Below the pieces are notes generated by a model. The model searched no databases, was not told the DNA's origin, and worked only from the letters and a program-made list of their open reading frames with translations. A stretch of 64,000 nucleotides of DNA from Streptomyces chartreusis. Lineage in GTDB: Bacteria > Actinomycetota > Actinomycetes > Streptomycetales > Streptomycetaceae. The translations under genes were made by a program, and so were the position numbers. The stretch lies in NCBI RefSeq assembly GCF_008704715.1, contig NZ_CP023689.1, positions 4,464,001 to 4,528,000 of the forward strand, read 5' to 3'. Positions 1 to 8,379 of the stretch are shown here, piece after piece. The stretch's first letter is position 1; each line of letters begins with the position of its first letter.

Positions 1-38
1 TGTCATGAGCGGCGCAGGTCGGGCGGCGCCGCGCTCCC

Positions 39-1244
39 TCAGCCCGCTCTCAGCGCCATCGTCATCGCCTCCACCGCCAGCAGCGGCGCCACATTGCTCT
101 CCAGCGCGTCCCGGCACGCGGCGATCGCCTCGATGCGGCGGAGCGTGGACTCCGGGGAGCTGTCGCGGGCGAGGCGCTCCAGGGCCTCCTCGGCGTCCAT
201 GTTGGCCAGCGCGATGCGCGAGCCGAGCTGGAGGGCGAGGACGTCGCGGTAGAAGGCGGTGAGGTCCGTCAGGGCGAGGTCGAGGCTGTCGCGCTGCGTG
301 CGGGTACGGCGCCGCTTCTGCTTGTCCTCCAGGTCCTTCATCACGCCCGCCGTGCCGCGGGGCATCCTGCCGCCCTGGGCCGCGCCGAGCGCCGCCTTCA
401 GCTCCTCGGTCTCCTTGACGTCGATCTCCTCGGCGAGCTGCTTGGCGTCCTCGGCGGCAGCGTCGACGAGTTCCTGGGCGGCCTTGAGGCAAGCGCCGAC
501 CTCGCCGAGGCGCAGGGGCAGCTTGAGTACGGAGGCCCGGCGTTCACGGGCCGCCGGGTCGGTGGCCAGGCGGCGGGCCCGGTCGACGTGACCCTGCGTG
601 GCGCGGGCCGCAGCCGCGGCGACGGCTGGCTCGATGCCCTCCCGCCGTACGAGCATGTCGGCGACGGCGTCGACCGAGGGCGTGCTCAGGTTCAGGTGGC
701 GGCAGCGGGAGCGGATGGTGGGCAGGACGTCCTCGAGGGAAGGCGCGCAGAGCAGCCAGACGGTGCGCGGGGCGGGTTCCTCCACTGCCTTCAGGACGGC
801 GTTGGCCGACTTCTCGTTCAGCCGCTCGGCGTCCTCGACCAGGATGATCTGCCAGCGGCCGTTCGCCGGCGAGGTGAACGACTTGCGGACGGTGTCCCGC
901 ATGTCGTCGGCGAGGATCTGGGTGCCAACGGCGGCGACGGTGGTGACGTCGGCGTGCGTGCCGACCAGCGCCGTGTGGCAGCCGTCGCAGAAACCGCAGC
1001 CCGGGGCGCCGCCGAGGGCCCGGTCGGGGCTGACGCACTGGAGTGCGGCGGCGAAGGCCCGCGCGGTCTGGTTACGGCCCGCTCCGGGCGGCCCCGTGAA
1101 CAACCAGGCGTGCGTCATCCGGGACGCCTCGGGCGGTGGGGCGTCGGTGGCGATGGCGGTGACCAGGGCGTCGGCGTCCCGAGCGGCGGCGTCCAGCTGC
1201 TCGCTCACTCGTTCCTGGCCGACCAGGTCGTCCCACACGGTCAT
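39..1244 (-). CDS. holB: DNA polymerase III subunit delta'
   Basis: This is a clamp-loader subunit of 401 aa that opens the beta clamp onto primed DNA. An AAA+ core fills the N-terminal half. The P-loop reads GPPGAGRN, so the usual Lys-Ser/Thr pair is Arg-Asn, consistent with delta' not hydrolysing ATP. A four-cysteine zinc cluster follows (C..CGFCDGC, about residues 70-88), then SRC at the arginine-finger position (TIRSRCRHL). The C-terminal helical collar is present, so the gene is complete. The ATG at 1244 directly precedes the conserved VWDDLVGQ. It lies downstream of tmk with 259 bp between them, the usual actinobacterial pairing. Identification is secure. Confidence 0.93.
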   Translation of the reverse strand: MTVWDDLVGQERVSEQLDAAARDADALVTAIATDAPPPEASRMTHAWLFTGPPGAGRNQTARAFAAALQCVSPDRALGGAPGCGFCDGCHTALVGTHADVTTVAAVGTQILADDMRDTVRKSFTSPANGRWQIILVEDAERLNEKSANAVLKAVEEPAPRTVWLLCAPSLEDVLPTIRSRCRHLNLSTPSVDAVADMLVRREGIEPAVAAAAARATQGHVDRARRLATDPAARERRASVLKLPLRLGEVGACLKAAQELVDAAAEDAKQLAEEIDVKETEELKAALGAAQGGRMPRGTAGVMKDLEDKQKRRRTRTQRDSLDLALTDLTAFYRDVLALQLGSRIALANMDAEEALERLARDSSPESTLRRIEAIAACRDALESNVAPLLAVEAMTMALRAG

Positions 1245-1344
1245 GGGTTACGCCCGCCTTTCGTCACACTTCACGTCGCGCGATCCATTGTGCGGGGCGG
1301 CACTGACAGTGGGTGCCGGCCGGGGGCGCCGACCGGGGCGCCGA

Positions 1345-1440
1345 CCGAGGTGGGTGGGCACGGTTGTCGGGCGGCTGCGGGCCGGTGGGGGCCGGTCGCG
1401 CAGTTCCCCGCGCCCCTTGGGTGGGTCCGGTCACGCCAAC
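1345..1440. repeat. Dispersed Streptomyces intergenic sequence between tmk and holB
   Basis: The gap carries a G-rich run followed by a segment of the type GCGCAGTTCCCCGCGCCCCT. I recognise this as a sequence found between many genes in Streptomyces genomes. It forms an imperfect GC-rich hairpin and may work as a terminator or RNA-stabilising element. Recognition is from memory, not a search. Confidence 0.4.
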
Positions 1441-1503
1441 ACAGACGTGACCGCACCCCGCCGACCGACCTCAGCCAAAAACCTGACCGCAGCCCCGCCG
1501 ACC

Positions 1504-4500
1504 TCAGCGCCGACGACCCCGCCCCCGGCCGCCCCCGTCCTCGTCGTACTCGTCCTCGTGCGGGCCCAGCAGTTCGTCCGCCAGCGTCGGCAGGTCGTCC
1601 AGCGGGGTCTCCTCGGCCCAGTCGGAGCGTGCCCTGCGTCGCGGGGCGCCCGCCTCGTCGACCTGGGGCATCTCGCGCGTACGGGCGTCCTCGTCCCGGA
1701 AGTAGCCGGGCGGAACCCGGTCCCCGGGCTCGTCCGCCGGCACGGGAGGCAGTACGGCCGTCTCGTCCGCCGCGCTCGGCGGCACCGGCGGCAGCACAGC
1801 CGTCTCATCGGCGGCACCCGGCGTCACCGGCGGCAGCACCGCGGTCTCCTCCGCCGCGCTAGGCGGCACGGGAGGCAGTACGGCCGTCTCCTCCGCCGCG
1901 CTCGGCGGCACCGGCGGCTGCGGCAGCTTCGTCGTCACCTCGGAGGCCGATTCCCTGGCGGGAGCGGCATCCGTCGCCGACGGCTCCTCGTCGCGTACCG
2001 GGCGCAGCACGGTCGTCTCGTCGGAGGCGCCGCCCCGTGCCTGTTCCGGTGTCACGACGGGCGTGGGCACCGTCGCCGCGTCCTTGAAGCCGGTCCCGGC
2101 CGCGGGCCCCGCCTGCTTCGGTCCCGCCTCCGCGGCGGCCGTCGCCTGCTCGGCCAGCCGTCGGGCCTCCTCGGCCCGCAGCAGGGCCTCCTCCGCCTTG
2201 CGCTGCTTCTCCAGGCGCCGTTCCTCGGCCTCGGCGCGGATCCGCGCCTCCTCCTCGGCCTGCTTGCGGCGACGGTCCTCCTCGGCCTTGCGGCGCGCTT
2301 CCTCCTCCGCGCGCACCTTCTCCTCCGCGAGGAGCCGCTGCCGCTCCTCCTCGGCGCGCCGGGCGGCTTCCTCGGCCCGCTGCCGGGCCTCCTCCGCCTG
2401 CCGTTCGGCCTCGCGCCGCTGCGCCTCCTCCAGCTCGCGCCGCTTGCGCTCCTCCTCCTCGGCGCGCAGCCGGGCGAGCTGCTCCTGGCGCTCACGCTCC
2501 AGGCGCTCCTCCTCAGCCTTGCGGGCGGCCTCTTCCTCGGCCTTGCGGCGGGCCTCCTCCTCGGCCTTGCGGCGCGCTTCCTCCTGCGCCTGGATCTCGG
2601 CCTCGGACAGCGGCAGCATCTGGTCGAGCCGGTGCCGGACGACCGTGGTGACCGCCTCGGGCTCCTGGCCCGCGTCCACCACCAGGTAGCGGCCGGGGTC
2701 GGCCGCGGCCAGCGTCAGGAAGCCGGAGCGCACGCGCGCGTGGAACTCCGCCGGCTCCGACTCCAGCCGGTCCGGCGCCTCGGTGAACCGCTCGCGGGCG
2801 ATCTCCGGCGAGACGTCGAGCAGCACGGTCAGGTGGGGTACCAGTCCGTTCGTGGCCCAGCGGTTGATGCGGGCGATCTCGGTCGGCGACAGGTCACGGC
2901 CCGCGCCCTGGTAGGCGACCGAGGAGTCGATGTAGCGGTCCGAGATGACGACCGCGCCGCGCTCCAGGGCCGGGCGGACCACCGTGTCGACGTGCTCCGC
3001 GCGGTCGGCGGCGTACAGCAGCGCCTCCGCGCGGTGCGACAGACCGGCGCTGGACACGTCCAGCAGGATCGACCGCAGCCGCTTGCCGACGGGCGTGGCG
3101 CCCGGCTCGCGCGTGACGACGACCTCGTGGCCCTTGCCGCGGATCCACTCGGCGAGCGCCTCGGCCTGGGTGGACTTCCCGGCGCCGTCGCCGCCCTCCA
3201 GGGCGATGAAGAAGCCGGACGTCGCGGGCACCTGCTCGGGGTCGTCCCCGCCGAGCACCGCGTCCCGCAGGTCCTGCCGCAGCGGCACGCCGGAGCGGTC
3301 GTCGACCTTGGCAAGGACCAGGACGGCCACCGGCAGCAGCAGTGCGCCGACCAGCATCAGCGTGAACGCCGCGCCGCCGTGCGCGAAGACGAACTTGCCG
3401 CTCTCCAGCCGGTGCGGCCCGATGAGCGCGGCCACCAGCGGCGCGATCACCGCGCCGAGCGCCACGCACACCCGTACGACCGCGTGCAGGTGCTCCGTGG
3501 TGCGGGGCTTGCGGAACTCCTCGGCCTCCTGGTCGAGCAGGGTGTGCCCGGTGTTGGCGGACACGCCGGCGCCGACCCCGGCGAGGGCGAGGATCAGCAG
3601 GACGGTGGTGACGTCCGGGACGAGGCCCGCGGCCAGCAGGGCGATGCCGGTGAAGGCGATCGCCAGCGCCAGCAGGCGGCGTCGGGACAGGGCGGGCAGC
3701 AGGGCGGGGGCCGTACGGATGCCGACGACCACTCCGCCGGTCAGCGCGAGCACCATCAGGCCGTAGAGCACGGGCCCGCCACCGAGGTCCTTGGCGTGCA
3801 GCACGGACACGGCGACCGCGGCGGCCACCGCGGCGGCGACGGCGGCACAGGCCGTCACGAGCAGCGCGATCGCGCCGGTACGGCCCTTGTCGACGCCCGA
3901 GCCGGTCTTCGGCCGGCGCAGGCCCTCCAGGGGCGACCGCGCGCGCGGGGTGCGCGTGTCGGGCAGCTCCAGGAACGTCACCACGGACAGGGACGCGGCG
4001 AACAGGCCGGCCGCGACGTACGAGGCGAGGGCCGCCTGGTGCTGCTCGAACCAGTCGAGCCCGGCGCCGAGCAGGTTGTTCAGCAGGGCGGCGGCGACGA
4101 GTGCGGCGGCGGCCAGCGGGACCGCCACGAAACTCGTGCGCAGCGAGAGCCGGCGCAGGGCGTCCATGTGGTCCGGCAGCGGTCGTACCGTCGCGCCCTC
4201 CGGCGGCGGGGGCGGCACCAGCGCGGGCGCCGCGCTCTCGCGGCACACCGTCCAGAAACGCTCGGCGACGCCGGTCACGAAGACGGTCACCAGGAGGAAC
4301 GCCAGTGCGTTGTCCGGCGTCCAGTCGATCCACAGGGGCGCGACGATCAGCAGGGCGGCCCGCAGTCCGTCGTTGACGACCATGGTCCAGCGCCGGTCGA
4401 GGGGGCCGTCCTGGGAGGTCAGCGACGTCAGCGGGCCGAGGAGTACGGCGCCGAAGAGGAGTGTGGCCAGGATGCGCACGCCGAAGACGGTCGCCACTGC

Positions 4501-4740
4501 GAATGCCACGCCCCGGTAGCCGCCGCCGAACGACCCCTCGGCGATCGCCGCCTGAAGGGCCAGCAGCACCAGGACCAGCAGGGCGAGGATGTCGCCGACA
4601 CCCCCCACCAACTGCGCACTCCACAGCCGCTTGAGCTGCGGTCGGCGTAGCAGGGCACGGACAGCGCGCTCGCGGGAGTCCGCGGCAAGGGCGTCGTCGG
4701 GGGCCGGATTGGCGGCCGTTGGCTGCTCGGCACGGGTCAT
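1504..4740 (-). CDS. tmk: MFS-like membrane domain fused to dTMP kinase
   Basis: This 1078-aa protein has three parts. Residues about 40-470 are a multi-spanning MFS-like membrane domain. Residues about 505-710 are a thymidylate kinase, with P-loop GGDGAGKST near 513, the TREPGATPVGKRLR segment and DRYIDSSVAYQG; it phosphorylates dTMP for DNA synthesis. Residues about 715-880 are an uninterrupted Glu/Arg/Ala coiled coil, followed by an acidic tail with four 14-aa repeats of PPVPPSAAEETAVL type. A free Tmk is about 210 aa, so this one is membrane-tethered. The same fusion is typical of Streptomyces. It lies between topA and holB on one strand. What the membrane domain transports, if anything, is unknown. 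Confidence 0.9.
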   Translation of the reverse strand: MTRAEQPTAANPAPDDALAADSRERAVRALLRRPQLKRLWSAQLVGGVGDILALLVLVLLALQAAIAEGSFGGGYRGVAFAVATVFGVRILATLLFGAVLLGPLTSLTSQDGPLDRRWTMVVNDGLRAALLIVAPLWIDWTPDNALAFLLVTVFVTGVAERFWTVCRESAAPALVPPPPPEGATVRPLPDHMDALRRLSLRTSFVAVPLAAAALVAAALLNNLLGAGLDWFEQHQAALASYVAAGLFAASLSVVTFLELPDTRTPRARSPLEGLRRPKTGSGVDKGRTGAIALLVTACAAVAAAVAAAVAVSVLHAKDLGGGPVLYGLMVLALTGGVVVGIRTAPALLPALSRRRLLALAIAFTGIALLAAGLVPDVTTVLLILALAGVGAGVSANTGHTLLDQEAEEFRKPRTTEHLHAVVRVCVALGAVIAPLVAALIGPHRLESGKFVFAHGGAAFTLMLVGALLLPVAVLVLAKVDDRSGVPLRQDLRDAVLGGDDPEQVPATSGFFIALEGGDGAGKSTQAEALAEWIRGKGHEVVVTREPGATPVGKRLRSILLDVSSAGLSHRAEALLYAADRAEHVDTVVRPALERGAVVISDRYIDSSVAYQGAGRDLSPTEIARINRWATNGLVPHLTVLLDVSPEIARERFTEAPDRLESEPAEFHARVRSGFLTLAAADPGRYLVVDAGQEPEAVTTVVRHRLDQMLPLSEAEIQAQEEARRKAEEEARRKAEEEAARKAEEERLERERQEQLARLRAEEEERKRRELEEAQRREAERQAEEARQRAEEAARRAEEERQRLLAEEKVRAEEEARRKAEEDRRRKQAEEEARIRAEAEERRLEKQRKAEEALLRAEEARRLAEQATAAAEAGPKQAGPAAGTGFKDAATVPTPVVTPEQARGGASDETTVLRPVRDEEPSATDAAPARESASEVTTKLPQPPVPPSAAEETAVLPPVPPSAAEETAVLPPVTPGAADETAVLPPVPPSAADETAVLPPVPADEPGDRVPPGYFRDEDARTREMPQVDEAGAPRRRARSDWAEETPLDDLPTLADELLGPHEDEYDEDGGGRGRGRRR

Positions 4741-4907
4741 GCTTTCAGCCTATCGGGACGCACCGACAGCCCGGCGCTCCCGCCCGAACGTACGCCCGCC
4801 CCGACACCAAACTGATGCCGAGGCGTTCGTTTTGCGAACCCGAGGTGAAGGACCCGGCCCTCAACCGGCCCCGGAAGGGGCTCGGTTGCGACCGGGATCC
4901 GTAGGGC

Positions 4908-7751
4908 TCAGTCCTCGCCGGTCGAGTTCGAGGCCGTGGCCTTCTTCGTGGCCGTGGCCGTCTTCTTCGCCGTCGTCTTCTTCGCGGCCGCGGTCGTCTT
5001 CTTCGCCGCGGTCTTCTTGGCGGCCGTCTTCTTGGCCGGGGCGGCCTTCTTCGCGGCCGTCTTCTTCGCCGGGGCCTTCTTCGCCGTCTTCTTGGCGGGT
5101 CCCTTGGCGCGCTTCTCGGCCAGCAGCTCGAAGCCGCGCTCAGGCGTGATCGTCTCGACGCTGTCGCCGGAGCGCAGGGTCGCGTTGGTCTCGCCGTCGG
5201 TCACGTACGGCCCGAAGCGACCGTCCTTGACGACGACCGGCTTCTCGCTCACCGGGTCGGTGCCCAGCTCCTTCAGCGGCGGCTTGGCGGCCGCGCGGCC
5301 ACGCTGCTTGGGCTGGGCGTAGATCGCCTGCGCCTCCTCCAGCGTGATCGTGAACAGCTGCTCCTCGGCCTGGAGCGAGCGCGAGTCCGTGCCCTTCTTC
5401 AGGTACGGGCCGTAGCGGCCGTTCTGCGCGGTGATCTCCACGCCGTCCGCGTCGGTGCCGACGACACGCGGCAGGGACATCAGCTTGAGCGCGTCCTCCA
5501 GCGTGACCGTGTCGAGCGCCATGGACTTGAAGAGGGAGGCCGTGCGCGGCTTGACGGCGTTCTTGCCGGTCTTCGGGGTGCCCTCGGGGAGCACCTCGGT
5601 GACGTACGGGCCGTAGCGGCCGTCCCGGGCGATGATCTGGTGGCCCGTCTTCGGGTCGGCACCGAGCTCGAAGTCGCCGCTCGGCTTGGCGAGCAGTTCC
5701 TCGGCGAGCTCGACGCTCAGCTCGTCCGGAGCCAGGTCCTCGGGCACGTCCGCCCGCTGGTGGTTCTCGGAGTCCTTCTCGCCGCGCTCGATGTAGGGGC
5801 CGTAGCGGCCGACGCGCAGCACGATGTCGTTGCCCACCGGGAACGACGACACCTCGCGGGCGTCGATCGCGCCCAGGTCGGTCACCAGCTCCTTGAGGCC
5901 GCCGAGGTGGTCCCCGTCGCCGTTGCCCGCTTCCGCGGCGTTGCCGTTGTCGGTGCCCTCGCCGAAGTAGAAACGCTTCAGCCACGGCACGGACTGGGCC
6001 TCGCCGCGGGCGATGCGGTCGAGGTCGTCCTCCATCTTGGCGGTGAAGTCGTAGTCGACGAGCCGCCCGAAGTGCTTCTCCAGGAGGTTGACCACGGCGA
6101 AGGACAGGAAGGACGGGACGAGTGCCGTGCCCTTCTTGAAGACGTAGCCGCGGTCGAGGATCGTGCCGATGATCGACGCGTACGTCGACGGGCGGCCGAT
6201 CTCGCGCTCTTCGAGCTCCTTGACGAGGCTGGCCTCGGTGTAGCGGGCCGGGGGCTTGGTGGCGTGCCCGTCGACCGTGATCTCCTCGGCGCCGAGCCGG
6301 TCGCCCTCGCTGACCTGCGGCAGCCGGCGCTCGCGGTCGTCGAGCTCGGCGTTCGGGTCGTCGGCGCCCTCGACGTAGGCCTTGAGGAAGCCGTGGAAGG
6401 TGATCGTCTTGCCGGAGGCGCTGAACTCGACGTCCCGTCCGTCGGCAGCGGTGCCGCCGATCTTGACGGTGACGGAGTTACCGGTCGCGTCCTTCATCTG
6501 GGAGGCGACGGTCCGCTTCCAGATCAGCTCGTAGAGCTTGAACTGGTCGCCGGTCAGACCGGTCTCGGCGGGCGTGCGGAAGCGGTCGCCGGAGGGGCGG
6601 ATCGCCTCGTGCGCCTCCTGCGCGTTCTTGACCTTCCCGGCGTAGGTACGCGGCTGCGGGGGCAGGTAGTCGGCGCCGTACAGCTGCGTGACCTGGGCAC
6701 GGGCCGCGGCGACGGCGGTGTCGCTCAGCGTCGTGGAGTCCGTACGCATGTAGGTGATGTAGCCGTTCTCGTACAGCTTCTGCGCGACCTGCATGGTGGC
6801 CTTGGCGCCGAAGCCGAGCTTGCGGCTCGCCTCCTGCTGCATCGTCGTCGTACGGAACGGGGCGTACGGCGAGCGGCGGTACGGCTTGGACTCGACGGAC
6901 CGGACGGCGAACTGCGTCTGCTCCAGCGCGGCGGCGAGCGCGCGGGCGTTCGCCTCGTCGAGGTGGAGGGTGTTCGCGCTCTTGAGCTGCCCGAGGGAGT
7001 CGAAGTCGCGGCCCTGCGCGACGCGCCTGCCGTCGACGGTCTGGAGGCGGGCGACCAGCGACGACGGGTCCGAAGAGTCCCCCGCGCGGCCGGTCGAGAA
7101 GGTGCCCGTCAGGTCCCAGTACTCGGCGGAACGGAACGCGATGCGCTCGCGCTCCCGCTCCACCACGAGGCGGGTGGCGACGGACTGGACGCGGCCGGCC
7201 GAAAGGCGCGGCATGACCTTCTTCCACAGGACCGGCGAGACCTCGTAGCCGTAGAGGCGGTCGAGGATGCGGCGGGTCTCCTGGGCGTCGACCAGCTTCT
7301 GGTTGAGCTGGCGCGGGTTGGCCACGGCGGCCTGGATCGCGGACTTGGTGATCTCGTGGAAGACCATCCGCTTGACCGGGACCTTCGGCTTGAGCACCTC
7401 CTGGAGGTGCCAGGCGATGGCCTCGCCCTCGCGGTCCTCATCGGTGGCGAGGTAGAGCTCGTCGGATTCCTTCAGCAGGTCCTTGAGCTTCTTGACCTGG
7501 GCCCGCTTGTCGGCGTTGACCACATAGATCGGCTCAAAGTCGTGTTCGACGTCCACACCGAGGCGGCGGACCTCACCGGTGTACTTCTCCGGCACCTCCG
7601 CGGCGCCGTTGGGAAGGTCGCGGATGTGCCCGACGCTCGCTTCGACTACGTAGCCGGGGCCCAGGTAGCCCTTGATCGTCTTCGCCTTGGCAGGCGACTC
7701 GACGATGACGAGTCGGCGGCCGCCCTGTGCGGTCTCGCTGGTCGGGGACAA
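4908..7751 (-). CDS. topA: DNA topoisomerase I (type IA)
   Basis: This enzyme relaxes negative supercoils. It has 947 aa from the TTG at 7751, which has GGAGAG about 10 bases upstream; a longer reading from 7841 lacks a good ribosome site and overlaps the promoter. The TOPRIM domain begins at VIVESPAKAKTIKGYL, and the catalytic tyrosine is in ITYMRTDST near residue 334. Four C-terminal repeats carry a conserved GRYGPY/GRFGPY motif instead of zinc fingers. The last 65 or so residues are Lys/Ala repeats (AKKTAAKK type). That basic tail is known in actinobacterial TopA to raise DNA affinity and processivity. The gene is probably autonomous, with its own promoter. Confidence 0.96.
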   Translation of the reverse strand: MSPTSETAQGGRRLVIVESPAKAKTIKGYLGPGYVVEASVGHIRDLPNGAAEVPEKYTGEVRRLGVDVEHDFEPIYVVNADKRAQVKKLKDLLKESDELYLATDEDREGEAIAWHLQEVLKPKVPVKRMVFHEITKSAIQAAVANPRQLNQKLVDAQETRRILDRLYGYEVSPVLWKKVMPRLSAGRVQSVATRLVVERERERIAFRSAEYWDLTGTFSTGRAGDSSDPSSLVARLQTVDGRRVAQGRDFDSLGQLKSANTLHLDEANARALAAALEQTQFAVRSVESKPYRRSPYAPFRTTTMQQEASRKLGFGAKATMQVAQKLYENGYITYMRTDSTTLSDTAVAAARAQVTQLYGADYLPPQPRTYAGKVKNAQEAHEAIRPSGDRFRTPAETGLTGDQFKLYELIWKRTVASQMKDATGNSVTVKIGGTAADGRDVEFSASGKTITFHGFLKAYVEGADDPNAELDDRERRLPQVSEGDRLGAEEITVDGHATKPPARYTEASLVKELEEREIGRPSTYASIIGTILDRGYVFKKGTALVPSFLSFAVVNLLEKHFGRLVDYDFTAKMEDDLDRIARGEAQSVPWLKRFYFGEGTDNGNAAEAGNGDGDHLGGLKELVTDLGAIDAREVSSFPVGNDIVLRVGRYGPYIERGEKDSENHQRADVPEDLAPDELSVELAEELLAKPSGDFELGADPKTGHQIIARDGRYGPYVTEVLPEGTPKTGKNAVKPRTASLFKSMALDTVTLEDALKLMSLPRVVGTDADGVEITAQNGRYGPYLKKGTDSRSLQAEEQLFTITLEEAQAIYAQPKQRGRAAAKPPLKELGTDPVSEKPVVVKDGRFGPYVTDGETNATLRSGDSVETITPERGFELLAEKRAKGPAKKTAKKAPAKKTAAKKAAPAKKTAAKKTAAKKTTAAAKKTTAKKTATATKKATASNSTGED

Positions 7752-7825
7752 CTTCGCTCTTCTCTCCGGTCGACGCTGGGCCTCCCCAGGCCGTAGTCCC
7801 GGGGTCGGGTGGTGGTGACGCTGCG

Positions 7826-7858
7826 GAGTGTGACGGTACATCCCGCCCCGTTGTCAAA
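7826..7858 (-). promoter_or_regulatory. Predicted topA promoter
   Basis: On the minus strand a perfect -35 hexamer TTGACA (7857-7852) is followed about 18 bases later by a weak -10 (CACACT/TCACAC). This lies about 75 bp upstream of the TTG start. A poor -10 fits a promoter whose activity depends on supercoiling, which is known for Streptomyces topA, but that is inference here. Confidence 0.45.
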
Positions 7859-7995
7859 CGGGAAAAGCCCGCAACGGCCACTCGAACGGTAACCCGACTT
7901 CCGCCATTCCTGCCGCCCGGAGTGCGCACAGGTCTTTTCGAGCCTTTCCGGAAGAGGCCCTGTCAATTAACGGCTGCCCAGCTCGCGGGCCGTTC

Positions 7996-8193
7996 TCAGA
8001 GGCGGGTGAAGCACCAGGTTCCGAGGATCAGCGCGATCATCGAGACAACGCCGGCGAGCGTCGCGGATGCGACGGGGTTCACACCGTGAGCGACGGGCTG
8101 ACGCTGCCGTACCCGGACCGCGGTCCACACCAGCAGCCCGCCTCCGAACAGGGCGAACACGATCCCGGCGAAGAGTGCCGGTCCCCTTTCCAT
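7996..8193 (-). CDS. Small integral membrane protein
   Basis: This 65-aa protein starts at MERGPALF, and the earlier in-frame ATG adds an unlikely charged leader. Two hydrophobic helices (about residues 5-25 and 43-63) are separated by a basic loop RVRQRQP. No family is recognised. It lies between topA and the kinase gene on the same strand, a position that appears conserved in Streptomyces. Function unknown. Confidence 0.6.
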   Translation of the reverse strand: MERGPALFAGIVFALFGGGLLVWTAVRVRQRQPVAHGVNPVASATLAGVVSMIALILGTWCFTRL

Positions 8194-8379
8194 GGTTCCG
8201 CTTGCCCCTTTTCTCCCGTCAGCGGATGCCCAGCCCGGCGAGACTGGCACGCGCGGACGGCGCACAGACGAACCTCAGGTGAACGCGGGGCCGACATGGC
8301 TGTGGACTCCGGAGTCACTCCGGCCCCGGCAGCCACGGCGGCCTCTCGGCATCCTCCGCCCTCACCGGCCCCGTCCGGC

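Noticed and set aside
1..38. Start of another minus-strand gene beyond holB (ATG at 6-4)
   Set aside because: Only two codons are inside the window and no ribosome site is visible.
598..4650. A 1350-codon open frame on the plus strand opposite holB and tmk
   Set aside because: It is a by-product of high GC opposite genuine genes: low-complexity Arg/Gly/Leu composition, no domain, and it crosses two well-identified genes.
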